From positions 1-33,752 of the forward strand of contig JAPYTK010000034.1 of assembly GCA_029941785.1 (NCBI GenBank): a stretch of 33,752 nucleotides of DNA, read 5' to 3'. This document shows positions 15,381-25,611 of the stretch, piece by piece. The translations under genes were made by a program, and so were the position numbers. The first letter of the stretch is position 1. The number at the start of each line of letters is the position of its first letter. The notes under the pieces are model-generated. The model did not search any database and was not told the DNA's origin. It saw nothing but the letters and a program-made list of their open reading frames with translations. This DNA is from Polyangiaceae bacterium (GTDB taxonomy: Bacteria > Myxococcota_A > Polyangia > Polyangiales > Polyangiaceae).

Positions 15381-17722
15381 TGTCCCGTCGTTTGCGTTTG
15401 TTCGCGGTCCTCGTCGCCTTCGTCAGTTGCGGGTGCCCCGCCGACCCTCCGCCGCCCGGGCCGCTTGCCGCGAGCGCGTCGGCCGGCCGGGTTCGGTATC
15501 TCGACGTGCGTACGCGGCACGAGTTTCGCGGTGGCCACATTCCTACCGCGAAGAACATTCCGGTGGACGAACTGGCAGGACGAATCGGTGATATTCGCGA
15601 TTGGCGGGACCACGAGGTCGCGACCGTGTGCCAGGTCGGTGCGCGATCGGCGCGCGCCGCGAAGATCTTGCGCGCGCGTGGGTTTACGCACGTGCGCAAC
15701 CTCGATGGCGGCATGGCCGCATGGACGGGCGATCTCAATGGTCAGCGCCTCGATCGGATCGACGCGGCAGCTTACCGGGCCGGCTATCTTCTCGGCGCGG
15801 TCTTGGTCCGAGTGGTCAAACCCGAAGGTCGATTGCGGGCGCCGGGCCTGCTCGTACGCACCGTGTTTCCCGGGGGGCCGGTCGCGAAGGTCTTGCGGGC
15901 CGGGGACTTCATCACGAAGGTCGCTGGCGAGGCCCTGACGACCGAGCGCGTGCGTTCTGTGCGCTACCGGGACATCTTTCCTCTCGGCGAGAAGGTGCGG
16001 GTGACGGTGCAGCGGGCCGGCACTTCTCGGACGATGACGCTCATCATGCGCGAGCCGACGCGGCCGGCGGGCGAATCGATGCCAATGGGTCCCTTGCCCG
16101 CCGACCTCCTACGGGCCACCTCGGTGTCGGAGATGTCGGCGGTCGTCGAGGCGGGCGCCCTCGACCGCGCAGCGTGGGCCCCTACGGTTCTCCCTGCGGT
16201 AGCACGGGTGCACCGCGATCTGCTCAAGGGATTCGGTACCTGGCCCGACGCGGCTGCCATCCCGGTGGCGTCGGATGTGCTCGCGCAGGCCCGCCTCGCG
16301 CTTGATCGCGCGGTACGCTCGTTCCAGGTGGAGTTTGCCGACCGTGGGCTCGACGACGGTGCCCGCACGGGTACCCGGGACGAATTGATGGTCCGACTAC
16401 AACGCTTCGCCGTCCGGGCCCAGGCCGCCCTCAGGAGCGGCCGTCCAACACCAGCCGTCGCCGCGGCTCGGGTGGCTGAAAGCATCCTCCTGCACGATCT
16501 CGAAGAGCAGGCCGTGTCGGTGACGGAGCACGCGCGTCGCTGGCGGGCCACCGATTGGGCTGAACCGCTCGCCCTCAGCTACCGAGGGCTCGCCCTCATC
16601 GCGGATGTGTCGCGCCGCTCATCATGGGGCGAAGCGACGCGTCGTGCTCCTCGCGTGGAAGGCGACGTGCTCGCGTGGCGTGAGACGCCGGTCGGCCCGG
16701 TTGTGATCGGTGGCCCCAAGGCCAATCGTTACCGGGGCCAGTTTGCGGCGATCATCGACCTTGGTGGGAACGACGAGTACGCAGACATTCCTGTGGGGGG
16801 GCCGGCTCTGTTGGTGGATCTCGCCGGTGACGACCTGTACCGCCTCGCCGCCCCCTCCGGTGCGGTCGGGGGTGTGCAACTCTGGTTCGACAAGTCTGGC
16901 GATGACCGGTACGAGACGACGACCTTTGGTCTCGGAGGTGCTTTTCACGGTGTGCAGATCCTTCTGGACCAGTCGGGGAACGACGCCTACGCGGCGCGGT
17001 CCTTGTCGCTGGGGGCAGCGATTTTCGGGGTTGGGATCTTGATCGACGGCGCAGGCAACGACCGTTATCGAGCCGTGCGCGGGGCCATGGGTTTCGGTGG
17101 GCCTCACGGTTTTGGCGCTTTGATCGACCATGCGGGCGACGACGTTTACGAGGCCGTGTCCGTGGCCAAGACATCGATCAAGCTCCTCCATCCGCGCGCG
17201 AGCATGATGCAGGGCTGCGGAATGGGGATTAGGCAGCTGTCCTTTGGCGGTTTGGGCATGCTCATCGATTCTGCCGGTGACGACCGGTACGAAGCGAAGG
17301 AGTATGCTCAGGGCGTGGGCTATGTCGGCGGCCTGGGTGTCCTGTTGGATCGCAAAGGGAACGACCGTTATCGGGGGGAGAAGTTCGTGCAGGCTTCCGG
17401 TGTGCATGCCGGTGTCGGCGTGCTTCGCGATGTGACGGGGGACGACGAGTACGTCCTGACGCGACTGCAGGGGCAGGCGATGGCGTGGGACCTCGGAATC
17501 GCTTTGCTCGAGGACGGTGGCGGGCGGGACTCTTTTCGCGCCCCCGAACGGGCGCAGGCTTTTGCGGCCAACAACGGCATTGCGGTGATGCGTCTCGGCG
17601 GAGCCAATCCCCGGCTGCTCTGCGAGCAGGAGGCCACCTGTCGGGGGCATGCGGGTTCCAACGATTACGCAGGGGGCCGCGGCGCGAAGAGCATCGCCAT
17701 CGTCACGCTCGCTTCGCCGTAG
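15380..17722 (+). CDS. Rhodanese-PDZ lipoprotein with about ten GNDxY-type repeats
   Basis: A 780-residue lipoprotein (signal ending at Cys17 or Cys19). A rhodanese domain (about 28-120) has its active-site Cys84 in CQVGARSA. A PDZ-like domain (about 145-225) shows LLVRTVFPGGPVAKVLRAGDFI. A helical middle (about 230-440) follows. From about residue 460 to 720 there are ten repeats centred on G-G/A-N/D-D-x-Y (for example GAGNDRYRA, SAGDDRYEA), mostly 26-27 residues apart with one 47-residue gap, each preceded by a short hydrophobic strand ending in Asp. The pattern suggests a solenoid of short strands with acidic turns, perhaps metal-binding. I do not recognise the repeat as a named family. 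Translation is coupled to the Ntn hydrolase by TGATG. An extracytoplasmic sulfur-handling, scaffold or sensing role is only a guess. Confidence 0.75.
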   Translation: MSRRLRLFAVLVAFVSCGCPADPPPPGPLAASASAGRVRYLDVRTRHEFRGGHIPTAKNIPVDELAGRIGDIRDWRDHEVATVCQVGARSARAAKILRARGFTHVRNLDGGMAAWTGDLNGQRLDRIDAAAYRAGYLLGAVLVRVVKPEGRLRAPGLLVRTVFPGGPVAKVLRAGDFITKVAGEALTTERVRSVRYRDIFPLGEKVRVTVQRAGTSRTMTLIMREPTRPAGESMPMGPLPADLLRATSVSEMSAVVEAGALDRAAWAPTVLPAVARVHRDLLKGFGTWPDAAAIPVASDVLAQARLALDRAVRSFQVEFADRGLDDGARTGTRDELMVRLQRFAVRAQAALRSGRPTPAVAAARVAESILLHDLEEQAVSVTEHARRWRATDWAEPLALSYRGLALIADVSRRSSWGEATRRAPRVEGDVLAWRETPVGPVVIGGPKANRYRGQFAAIIDLGGNDEYADIPVGGPALLVDLAGDDLYRLAAPSGAVGGVQLWFDKSGDDRYETTTFGLGGAFHGVQILLDQSGNDAYAARSLSLGAAIFGVGILIDGAGNDRYRAVRGAMGFGGPHGFGALIDHAGDDVYEAVSVAKTSIKLLHPRASMMQGCGMGIRQLSFGGLGMLIDSAGDDRYEAKEYAQGVGYVGGLGVLLDRKGNDRYRGEKFVQASGVHAGVGVLRDVTGDDEYVLTRLQGQAMAWDLGIALLEDGGGRDSFRAPERAQAFAANNGIAVMRLGGANPRLLCEQEATCRGHAGSNDYAGGRGAKSIAIVTLASP
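16763..17535 (+). repeat. Coding repeats: ten GNDxY-type units
   Basis: Unit cores begin near 16763, 16823, 16895, 16973, 17051, 17132, 17273, 17354, 17435 and 17516. Spacings are 60, 72, 78, 78, 81, 141, 81, 81 and 81 bases, all multiples of three. The 141-base interval appears to hold one degenerate or replaced unit. Core codons vary (gatgaccggtac, aacgaccgttat, gacgacgagtac), so protein conservation rather than recent DNA duplication explains the pattern. Confidence 0.8.
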
Positions 17723-17801
17723 GCCCGGACCGAGCACTTTCTTGGGCCCTGCGCCGCCACTTCAGGCCCTCGATGGCCTCCCGCGATGGGGTGAGACGGC
17801 T

Positions 17802-17895
17802 GTTTTGGGCATGCCTCATGCCCGGCGAGATGCCCGCCAGTGCCCCAAAACGTCATCATCGACCCCAAAACGGCGGGTTTCTATGCCCCCAAAGG
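17802..17895 (+). promoter_or_regulatory. CCCCAAAAC motif cluster upstream of rpoD
   Basis: CCCCAAAACG occurs at 17843-17852 and 17863-17872 (start-to-start 20 bp). CCCCAAAGG follows at 17887-17895, and an inverted copy GTTTTGGGC at 17802-17810. The inverted copy overlaps a hairpin GGGCATG-CCT-CATGCCC (17807-17823). A GATAAT hexamer at 17907-17912 could be a -10 element, with the last motif copy lying over its -35 position. The cluster lies 101-194 bp before the sigma factor start and may be an operator array. No known regulator consensus was recognised. Confidence 0.35.
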
Positions 17896-17995
17896 GTCAG
17901 TTTTACGATAATTTGCGCGCAAGTGGAGAAAGTGGGCTACAGAAGAACCAAGAATCGAGCGGAAGCGCTTCCATCGAGGATCCTCTGAGCAATCA

Positions 17996-19792
<1,797 letters not shown>

Positions 19793-19798
<6 letters not shown>

Positions 19799-19817
19799 GG
19801 CCGTTGTCGGCCTAGCT
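19793..19817 (+). terminator. Hairpin at the rpoD stop codon
   Basis: AGCT-G-AGGCCG, loop TTGT, CGGCCT-AGCT: ten base pairs with one bulged G, overlapping the TGA stop (19796-19798). No U-tract follows, so intrinsic termination is uncertain. It may instead affect 3'-end stability or the gap to the helicase gene. Confidence 0.38.
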
Positions 19818-19925
19818 TGTGGATTTCGGGATTGGACGGCGATACCTGCGCCAACGAGGTCGGGGGGTTGGAGTCGCACTGGAGCGACCCCGAGCGATGA
19901 TGGACCGGGGAATGGGTAGGCTCTT

Positions 19926-21242
19926 TTGAAATCTTTTGCTTCGCTCGACTTGATCGAGCCCCTAAAACGAGCGGTTTCCGCCGAGAACTACGAGACCCTG
20001 ACTCCGATTCAGGCGCAGGCGATCCCGCCGTTGCTCGAGAGGCGAGACGTACTGGGTTGTGCTCAGACCGGCACCGGTAAGACGGCGGCCTTTCTGCTCC
20101 CCATTCTGCACCATCTCGCAAACGAAGAAATCGTTGGCAAGCCCTTCATTCGAGCGTTGATTCTGACGCCGACACGCGAGCTGGCAGCCCAGATAGGCGA
20201 GAGCTTCGAGGCCTACGGACAGTTTCTCGACTTGCGGCATCTGGTCGTATTTGGGGGCGTCAGTCAGCGTCCGCAGGTGGCGGCACTTCGGCGCGGCATC
20301 GACCTGATGGTGGCTACGCCTGGCCGTTTGCTCGATCTGCACGGTCAGGGCTTCATTCACTTCGACGACGTGGATTTCTTCGTCCTCGACGAAGCGGACC
20401 GCATGCTCGACATGGGCTTCATTCGAGATATCCGCCGAATATTGGAGATGCTTCCCCAAAAGCGGCAAAACCTCTTGTTCTCGGCGACCATGCCAGAGTC
20501 GATCGTGAAGCTGGCGAGCGCGTTCTTGACCGAGCCGGTGAGGGTGGAGGTCGATCGTCAATCGACGACCGTCGAGCAAATCATCCAACGCGTGATGTTC
20601 GTTGCCCGAGCCGACAAGAAGCGCCTGCTTCGCCACTTGTTGGGCGATGCCGACGTCGAGAGCGCCATCGTATTTACGCGCACGAAACACGGGGCCAATC
20701 GCGTCACCAAGGATCTAAAGAAGGCGGGAGTCGAGGCTGCTGCGATTCACGGCAACAAGAGCCAAGGCGCACGCTTGCGAGCGCTAGCGGGTTTCAAAGC
20801 AGGGGAGGTTCGGATCTTGGTCGCGACGGACATCGCGTCTCGCGGCATTGACGTGGAAGGGGTGAGTCACGTGTTCAATTACGACTTGCCCAATATCTCG
20901 GAGAGCTACGTGCATCGCATTGGTCGCACCGGCCGAGCCGGTCGCGAGGGCATTGCGATCGCTTTTTGTGACGAAAGTGAGTCGGAGTATCTTCACGACA
21001 TACAGAAGCTCATAGGAAAATCTCTCGACGTGGATCTCGACCACGAATGGCACTGTCCTGAAGCGGTCCCGGTGCCTCGGCAAGGCAGGAACTCCGGAGC
21101 GGGTGGAAGCCGTCGACCTCCCGGTCGGCCGCAGTCGGGTGCATCGCGATCGCGAACCGAGTCCTCGCGGCGTAATGCGGACCGCTCCGGTGGCTCCTCT
21201 CGACCTCGATGGCGAGGGCGTGGCGGAAGCGGCCGTGGGTAG
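19926..21242 (+). CDS. DEAD-box RNA helicase, RhlE-like
   Basis: A 438-residue ATP-dependent RNA helicase. The Q motif is TPIQ (26-29), motif I AQTGTGKT (46-53), Ia PTRELAAQ, Ib TPGR, II DEAD (155-158), III SAT (186-188), [11 protein letters not shown] and [10 protein letters not shown] (330-337). The C-terminal tail from about 387 is rich in Arg, Gly and Ser, as in RhlE-type helicases where it binds RNA. Likely roles are ribosome assembly, RNA decay or cold adaptation. The start is a TTG at 19926; no ATG precedes the conserved SFASLDL start, and the ribosome binding site (TAGG, 19917-19920) is weak, implying modest translation. It follows rpoD by 127 bp and converges with the acyl-CoA ligase gene. 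Confidence 0.93.
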   Translation: MKSFASLDLIEPLKRAVSAENYETLTPIQAQAIPPLLERRDVLGCAQTGTGKTAAFLLPILHHLANEEIVGKPFIRALILTPTRELAAQIGESFEAYGQFLDLRHLVVFGGVSQRPQVAALRRGIDLMVATPGRLLDLHGQGFIHFDDVDFFVLDEADRMLDMGFIRDIRRILEMLPQKRQNLLFSATMPESIVKLASAFLTEPVRVEVDRQSTTVEQIIQRVMFVARADKKRLLRHLLGDADVESAIVFTRTKHGANRVTKDLKKAGVEAAAIHGNKSQGARLRALAGFKAGEVRILVATDIASRGIDVEGVSHVFNYDLPNISESYVHRIGRTGRAGREGIAIAFCDESESEYLHDIQKLIGKSLDVDLDHEWHCPEAVPVPRQGRNSGAGGSRRPPGRPQSGASRSRTESSRRNADRSGGSSRPRWRGRGGSGRG

Positions 21243-21257
21243 AAGCGGCCGTGGGTA
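21226..21257 (+). repeat. Tandem 16-bp duplication spanning a helicase stop codon
   Basis: GAAGCGGCCGTGGGTA is present twice in perfect tandem (21226-21241 and 21242-21257). The TAG stop of the RhlE-like gene lies at the junction (21240-21242), so the second copy is untranslated in that frame. Since 16 is not a multiple of three, deletion or expansion could only alter sequence beyond the stop. Confidence 0.85.
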
Positions 21258-21307
21258 GGGCCGTGGTCTCACGCTGACCCTGCTCGCATGAATCAGCGTC
21301 GCGCGTG

Positions 21308-22981
21308 TCAGTCTTCCCAGACGACCTTGTCGCCGGCGGCGTACCACCGGTCCAACTGTGCGGCGTATTGGTCTTCGATGGCCCCGCGCTTGAGCTTCAT
21401 GGTTGGCGTGAGGTGGCCAGCCTCGATCGACCAGCGGTCCTTGACCACGACCAGAAAACCGATTTTTTCGAACTCTTCGATCTGACTGTTGGCTTCCGCA
21501 AGCAAACGCTCGAGCGCCGTGTGCACCCGCGCTTTCTCGTCGGGGTCGCTCATTTTCGGCACCAGATCTTCGGCGAGCTGGATGACCCCGTGTGTCAGTG
21601 CTTGGCCCGATCCGGCGATCAATGAAAGCTCGACGTGGGTATCGTTGTTGAGGATGTTCTCAATCGGTGCCGGGGCGACGTATTTTCCCTTGCTGGTCTT
21701 GAACAGCTCTTTGATCCGACCGGTGATCCGCAGTCGCCCATCAGAATCGATGTCACCGCGATCGCCAGTCTTGAGGAAGCCGTCCTCGGTGAACGCTTCG
21801 GTGCTGAGCTCGGGCTGCTTGTAATAACCGAGCATGTTGCCCGGGCCCTTGACGAGGATTTCGCCTGCCTCGGAGATCTTGCACTGCACGGAGGGGTAGG
21901 GGTGGCCGATGTAACCGGCGCGACCTTTGCCCGGCATGGTCAGATGGGAGAAATTGAAGTTTTCGCTCATGCCGTAGCCCTCGAGCAGTTCGAGGCCGAG
22001 GTTGCGGTACCAGGTGATGAGTTCAGCCGGGATGGGAGCCGAGCCACTGCCGGCGAAACGCACGTTGTCGAGCCCGAGCTTCGTCAGAATTTTCTTCTTT
22101 ACGATCCCTGAGAGGATCGGGATCTTGAGCAAGAAATCGAGCTTCTTGGGCGTCATGTTCTTGAACACGCCAAGCTGGAACTTCAGCCACAAGCGGGGAA
22201 CCGACACGAAGAGCGTGGGGCGGGCGCGATTGAGATCCGCCACGAACGTGTCGAGACTCTCCGCGAAGAAGATGTGTTCGCCCGCGTAAAGAGAGACACA
22301 TTCGGAAATCCATCGATCCATACCGTGCGCGAGCGGCAGGTAGGACAACCCGCGGTCGTTCTCGTCGACACCCAAAATGGCGACGAGGCTCTTGGTCGGC
22401 GCGGAGATCGTACGGAAGGAGTGCAGCACGCCTTTTGGTTTGCCAGTGCTCCCCGAGGTGTAGATGATCAAAGCGTGGTCGTCGGCGTCTCGTACCGGCT
22501 CCCCCTCGATCGGCTCGCATGTGGCGGTGATCGAATCCCAGGTGGGATACTCGGTCTGGGGGGCCAACGGGAAGGAGATGCAGTCGAGATCGGCTGGTAC
22601 GCCCTTCTTGGCCTCGTCCCAGGTGTCGAGCTTGCCCACGAACAGCAATTCCGAGTCGCTATGCTCGAGAATGTACGCCACGGTCTCAGACTGCAGGGTG
22701 GGGTACAGCGCAACGGACACGTGGCCGGTCATCCAGATGGCGAGGTCGGCCATGATGAAGTGCGCGCAGTTCTTGCTGATGATCGCGATCTTGCTGCCAG
22801 CGGGCAGACTGAGACCGGCGATGTGGGTCGCCATGCGTTTGGCCTGGTCGAGCACTTCCGCGAAGGTGTAATCGAGCACGCCGGAGCCCGTCGGTTGGGT
22901 GAGGTAGACCGCTGTAGGGCGTCTCGTGCAGTGGTCGTAGAAGCGCTGGAGCAAGAGTTCGTCGTCGCGAAGTTCAGTCAT
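21308..22981 (-). CDS. Long-chain fatty acid-CoA ligase / AMP-binding protein
   Basis: A 557-residue adenylate-forming enzyme. The P-loop-like A3 motif YTSGSTGKPKG is near 173-183, A5 is GYGMSE, and A7 is TGDRGDI. The RITGRIKELFKTSKGKYVAP hinge follows, and the C-terminal catalytic lysine is in TPTMKLKR. It should activate a fatty acid to acyl-AMP and then acyl-CoA at the cytoplasmic face of the membrane. The sequence resembles long-chain (FadD15-like) ligases rather than acetyl-CoA synthetases. The start at 22981 has CGGAGAA eight bases upstream. It is downstream of the DeaD-like helicase on the same strand with a 147-bp gap. The crotonase at 28.6 kb is a possible pathway partner but is not linked. 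Confidence 0.9.
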   Translation of the reverse strand: MTELRDDELLLQRFYDHCTRRPTAVYLTQPTGSGVLDYTFAEVLDQAKRMATHIAGLSLPAGSKIAIISKNCAHFIMADLAIWMTGHVSVALYPTLQSETVAYILEHSDSELLFVGKLDTWDEAKKGVPADLDCISFPLAPQTEYPTWDSITATCEPIEGEPVRDADDHALIIYTSGSTGKPKGVLHSFRTISAPTKSLVAILGVDENDRGLSYLPLAHGMDRWISECVSLYAGEHIFFAESLDTFVADLNRARPTLFVSVPRLWLKFQLGVFKNMTPKKLDFLLKIPILSGIVKKKILTKLGLDNVRFAGSGSAPIPAELITWYRNLGLELLEGYGMSENFNFSHLTMPGKGRAGYIGHPYPSVQCKISEAGEILVKGPGNMLGYYKQPELSTEAFTEDGFLKTGDRGDIDSDGRLRITGRIKELFKTSKGKYVAPAPIENILNNDTHVELSLIAGSGQALTHGVIQLAEDLVPKMSDPDEKARVHTALERLLAEANSQIEEFEKIGFLVVVKDRWSIEAGHLTPTMKLKRGAIEDQYAAQLDRWYAAGDKVVWED

Positions 22982-23128
22982 GGATCATTCTCCGATGGGC
23001 AGACGCTTCTGCTTATCCGACATTCTGCGACCGATGAAGCGGTTTTTTTTGCGATCGCGTCGCGGTCGCCTCGGCGGAAGCTCGTTTGGTGCTGCAGGAG
23101 CCGCTACCGTTCGAGCCCATCGGCGCGG

Positions 23129-24712
23129 TCAGGGTTTCTTGGGGCTGCGCTTTTTTCGCTTGGCCCGTTTGGGAGCGGCGGTCTTGTCGGCGGCCCCTTT
23201 AGCGGCTCCCTTGTTCGTCCGCTTCTTGGGTCCTTTTCCTGGGCGCTTCTTGGGTCCCTTGCCTGGGCGCTTCGTACCAGGGCTGGCCCCCGTGTGTCCC
23301 TGCTTCGCGCGACGTGGACGGGCCGCGGGGTGCTTCTTGGTCCGCGAGTGCTCGCTGTCTTTGTCGTGGGTTGGCCGCTCTGCAGGAGCTTCTTCTTTGA
23401 TCAGTTCGAGGGTTGCGCCTCGGCTCTTGGCGAGCAGAGCCATCGCGGCGGCGGCGATTTCCTCAACCTGAAGGCCCGACTCCTTTGCGGCTTGCTGCAC
23501 CCAGCCCTGAGCCTCTTGCAGGTCGCCGCTCAAGACCTCACGGAGCTCATCGATCAGCATGGTCTGCTTATGCCGAGCGATCGTCGCATCGGAGGGCACG
23601 GTCATCGGGTGGATCTCGACGCGCAGTTTGTTTTCGAAGAATCGAAACTGGCGCCGCTCGCGAGGCGTGAGGAAGGAAATGGCGGCGCCCTTGCGTCCGG
23701 CACGACCCGTTCGGCCGATGCGGTGAACATAGGTTTCGACATCGTGTGGGAGGTCGAGGTTGATCACGTGGCTGATGTGATCGACGTCGAGCCCGCGGGC
23801 CGCAACATCCGTGGCGATGACAATGTCGAGGCCGCGCGCGCGAAATCGACCGAGAACGTGTTCACGGGCTGATTGTGTCAGGTTGCCGTGCAAGGCGTCG
23901 ACGGCCAGGCCTTCTCTTGCGAGGGTGTCGGCGGTCTCGGCGCAGCCCAACCGCGTGCGGGCGAACACGAGCGTTGGCCCGGTGACCGTTCCCAGAAGCA
24001 CCCGTCGCAGGGCTTCGAGCTTCCTGTGTTGGGGCACGATGATGCCGAACTGCTCGATGTGATCAACGGAAAGTGCCTCCCGCTCGACCTGGACGTTAAT
24101 GGGCTCGTGCAGGTGCTCGTTCGCCACGCGCCGAATGACCGGTGGCATGGTGGCAGAGAAGAGCATGACCTGACGTGGCGTCGGGACGGCATCGAGCACC
24201 TTGCGCACGTCCTCGATGAAGCCCATGCGAAGCATCTCGTCAGCCTCGTCGAGGACCACCGCCTCGATTTTGTCGAGCTTGAGGGTGCCCCGGTCCATAT
24301 GATCGATGACCCGCCCCGGTGTTCCCACCACGATGGCCGATCCACTGCGCAGGGCTTTGATCTGCGGAGGGTAGGGCGACCCACCATAAATCGTGGCGAT
24401 TCGAACGCCCGGAAGCTTGCGAGCGTAGGTCCGTATCGCTTCGCTGACCTGAAGCGCGAGCTCGCGCGTGGGGCACAGCACGATCGCCCGCGTGCCCTTT
24501 TCCCGATCTCGCACCCGCTGTAGCAGAGGCAATCCAAAGGCCGCCGTCTTGCCCGAACCTGTGCGCGCCCGCCCAATCACGTCCTTGCCAGAGACGAGAG
24601 CCGGTATCGCTTGGGCCTGGATCGGGGTGGCATACTGGAAGCCCAACTCGTCGATCGCGTTGAGAATACGTTCGTCGAGTTCGAATTGTGAGAATGGGGT
24701 TTGGTCGGACAT
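23129..24712 (-). CDS. DEAD-box RNA helicase, DeaD/CsdA-like, with Lys/Pro-rich tail
   Basis: A 527-residue helicase from the ATG at 24712. The Q motif is ATPIQ (28-32), motif I ARTGSGKT (49-56), Ia PTRELALQ, II DEAD (155-158), III SAT, V ATDVAARGLD and [17 protein letters not shown]-terminal region (HKQTMLIDELREVL...) resembles the DeaD dimerisation/RNA-binding segment. It ends in a very basic tail (about 450-527) containing two copies of KRPGKGPKK. Likely roles are ribosome biogenesis and mRNA turnover. A longer reading frame opens upstream to 24868 but overlaps the candidate tRNA promoter, and the conserved FSQFELDERIL start favours 24712. No good Shine-Dalgarno sequence is visible. Confidence 0.9.
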   Translation of the reverse strand: MSDQTPFSQFELDERILNAIDELGFQYATPIQAQAIPALVSGKDVIGRARTGSGKTAAFGLPLLQRVRDREKGTRAIVLCPTRELALQVSEAIRTYARKLPGVRIATIYGGSPYPPQIKALRSGSAIVVGTPGRVIDHMDRGTLKLDKIEAVVLDEADEMLRMGFIEDVRKVLDAVPTPRQVMLFSATMPPVIRRVANEHLHEPINVQVEREALSVDHIEQFGIIVPQHRKLEALRRVLLGTVTGPTLVFARTRLGCAETADTLAREGLAVDALHGNLTQSAREHVLGRFRARGLDIVIATDVAARGLDVDHISHVINLDLPHDVETYVHRIGRTGRAGRKGAAISFLTPRERRQFRFFENKLRVEIHPMTVPSDATIARHKQTMLIDELREVLSGDLQEAQGWVQQAAKESGLQVEEIAAAAMALLAKSRGATLELIKEEAPAERPTHDKDSEHSRTKKHPAARPRRAKQGHTGASPGTKRPGKGPKKRPGKGPKKRTNKGAAKGAADKTAAPKRAKRKKRSPKKP

Positions 24713-24861
24713 GGGGTCTCGTGAGGAGGGCTCATAGAGCGGTTGTCGCAAAAGCGCCAGCTGCGGCGACAAAGTGATGGCGTCCATGAGCACGATTTCG
24801 CCCCGCCCCGGCCGTCCAGCGGCAAAGTTGGCGACGGGCTGCCCCAGCCCATGAGACCGCG

Positions 24862-24890
24862 TTGCCATTTGGAAGGTCTGCGGCTAGCCT
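24862..24890 (+). promoter_or_regulatory. Candidate sigma-70 promoter of tRNA-Leu
   Basis: TTGCCA (24862-24867) and TAGCCT (24885-24890) are separated by 17 bp and end nine bases before the mature tRNA 5' end. The -35 matches five of six consensus bases; the -10 keeps the key T, A and T. Position and spacing support it; no expression evidence is available. Confidence 0.45.
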
Positions 24891-24899
24891 CCCCGGTGC

Positions 24900-24984
24900 G
24901 CACGAGTGGCGGAACTGGTAGACGCGCCGGATTTAGGTTCCGGTATGGAGACATGTGGAGGTTCAAGTCCTCTCTCGTGCACCA
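24900..24984 (+). tRNA. tRNA-Leu (anticodon UAG)
   Basis: The acceptor stem GCACGAG (24900-24906) pairs perfectly with CTCGTGC (24974-24980), followed by discriminator A and an encoded CCA (24982-24984). The anticodon stem CCGGA/TCCGG encloses loop TTTAGGT with anticodon TAG, reading CUA and other CUN codons. A long variable arm fits the class II leucine type, and TTCAAGT is the T loop. Length is 85 nt. It is divergent from the DeaD-like helicase gene. No integrated element or attachment-site repeat was seen beside it. Confidence 0.95.
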
Positions 24985-25080
24985 AATGGAGCGACACGGT
25001 CAACCGCTGGGTGATCGGTTGGCCTCCGGGTGGCGCGCTCTGGTTTGGCCTTCGCCTGCTCGATCAGATACCGTAGGCCC

Positions 25081-25569
25081 ATGAACCGTTTCGCGAAGTG
25101 GGCTTTTGGTGGACTCGTCGCGGTCTGCCTTGGTGCATGTGGGCCTGGGACAACCCAATTGAAGGTCGCGAAGACCTGTGATGGTGGCAACTTGAAGGAA
25201 TGCAAGTCCCGCTGTGACAGTGGCGAGCCGAGGGCTTGTTATCGTCTCGGTTGGTTCTTCGAGCAGGGGCAAGCTCGACCGAAGAACGCGAAACAGGCGG
25301 TGAAGCTGTACAAGCAGGCTTGCGATGCCAAGATGGCGATTGCGTGCCGTGCGCTTGCGATCGTGTACAAGCGGGGCGAAATCGCGCCGAAGAGTCGCAA
25401 GAACTACGTCTACTACAGCGACCGCGCGTGTCGTCTCGGACTTACGCTCGCCTGTCCGACGGCTGCCGAGTTGCGCGCTGCAGCACGCGCGAAAGCGAAA
25501 GCCAGCGGTCGCTCGGGCGGCGCGAAGGCTTCGGGATCCATCAGCATTTCGGTTGGCGGCGACAAGTGA
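25081..25569 (+). CDS. Small Sel1-repeat lipoprotein
   Basis: A 162-residue lipoprotein with a signal peptide ending at Cys20 (CLGAC) and two to three Cys-containing Sel1-like (HcpA-type) helical repeats at about 40-130. Examples are CDSGEPRACYRLGWFFEQGQ, KQACDAKMAIACRALA and DRACRLGLTLAC. The tail is Ala/Lys/Ser-rich. Sel1 proteins mediate protein-protein contacts, and Cys-rich ones fold with disulfides outside the cytoplasm. The ATG at 25081 starts the signal peptide exactly. It begins 96 bp after the tRNA and converges with the HtrA gene, with a 42-bp gap. A specific partner is not apparent. Confidence 0.8.
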   Translation: MNRFAKWAFGGLVAVCLGACGPGTTQLKVAKTCDGGNLKECKSRCDSGEPRACYRLGWFFEQGQARPKNAKQAVKLYKQACDAKMAIACRALAIVYKRGEIAPKSRKNYVYYSDRACRLGLTLACPTAAELRAAARAKAKASGRSGGAKASGSISISVGGDK

Positions 25570-25611
25570 GCCATCCCTCAGTAGGCGCTCCGTCCTGGCG
25601 CGCTTTGGCGC

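Noticed and set aside
17807-17823. Hairpin GGGCATG-CCT-CATGCCC as an intrinsic terminator
   Set aside because: No U-tract follows on either strand; kept only as part of the motif cluster.
22274-23872. 532-codon plus-strand frame opposite the acyl-CoA ligase and DeaD-like genes
   Set aside because: Shadow of two well-supported minus-strand genes; composition not protein-like.
24713-24868. N-terminal extension of the DeaD-like helicase
   Set aside because: It overlaps the tRNA promoter region and precedes the conserved helicase N-terminus without family-like sequence.
24900-24984. tRNA-Leu as an integration site for a mobile element
   Set aside because: No integrase gene and no second copy of the tRNA 3' end were seen in the window.
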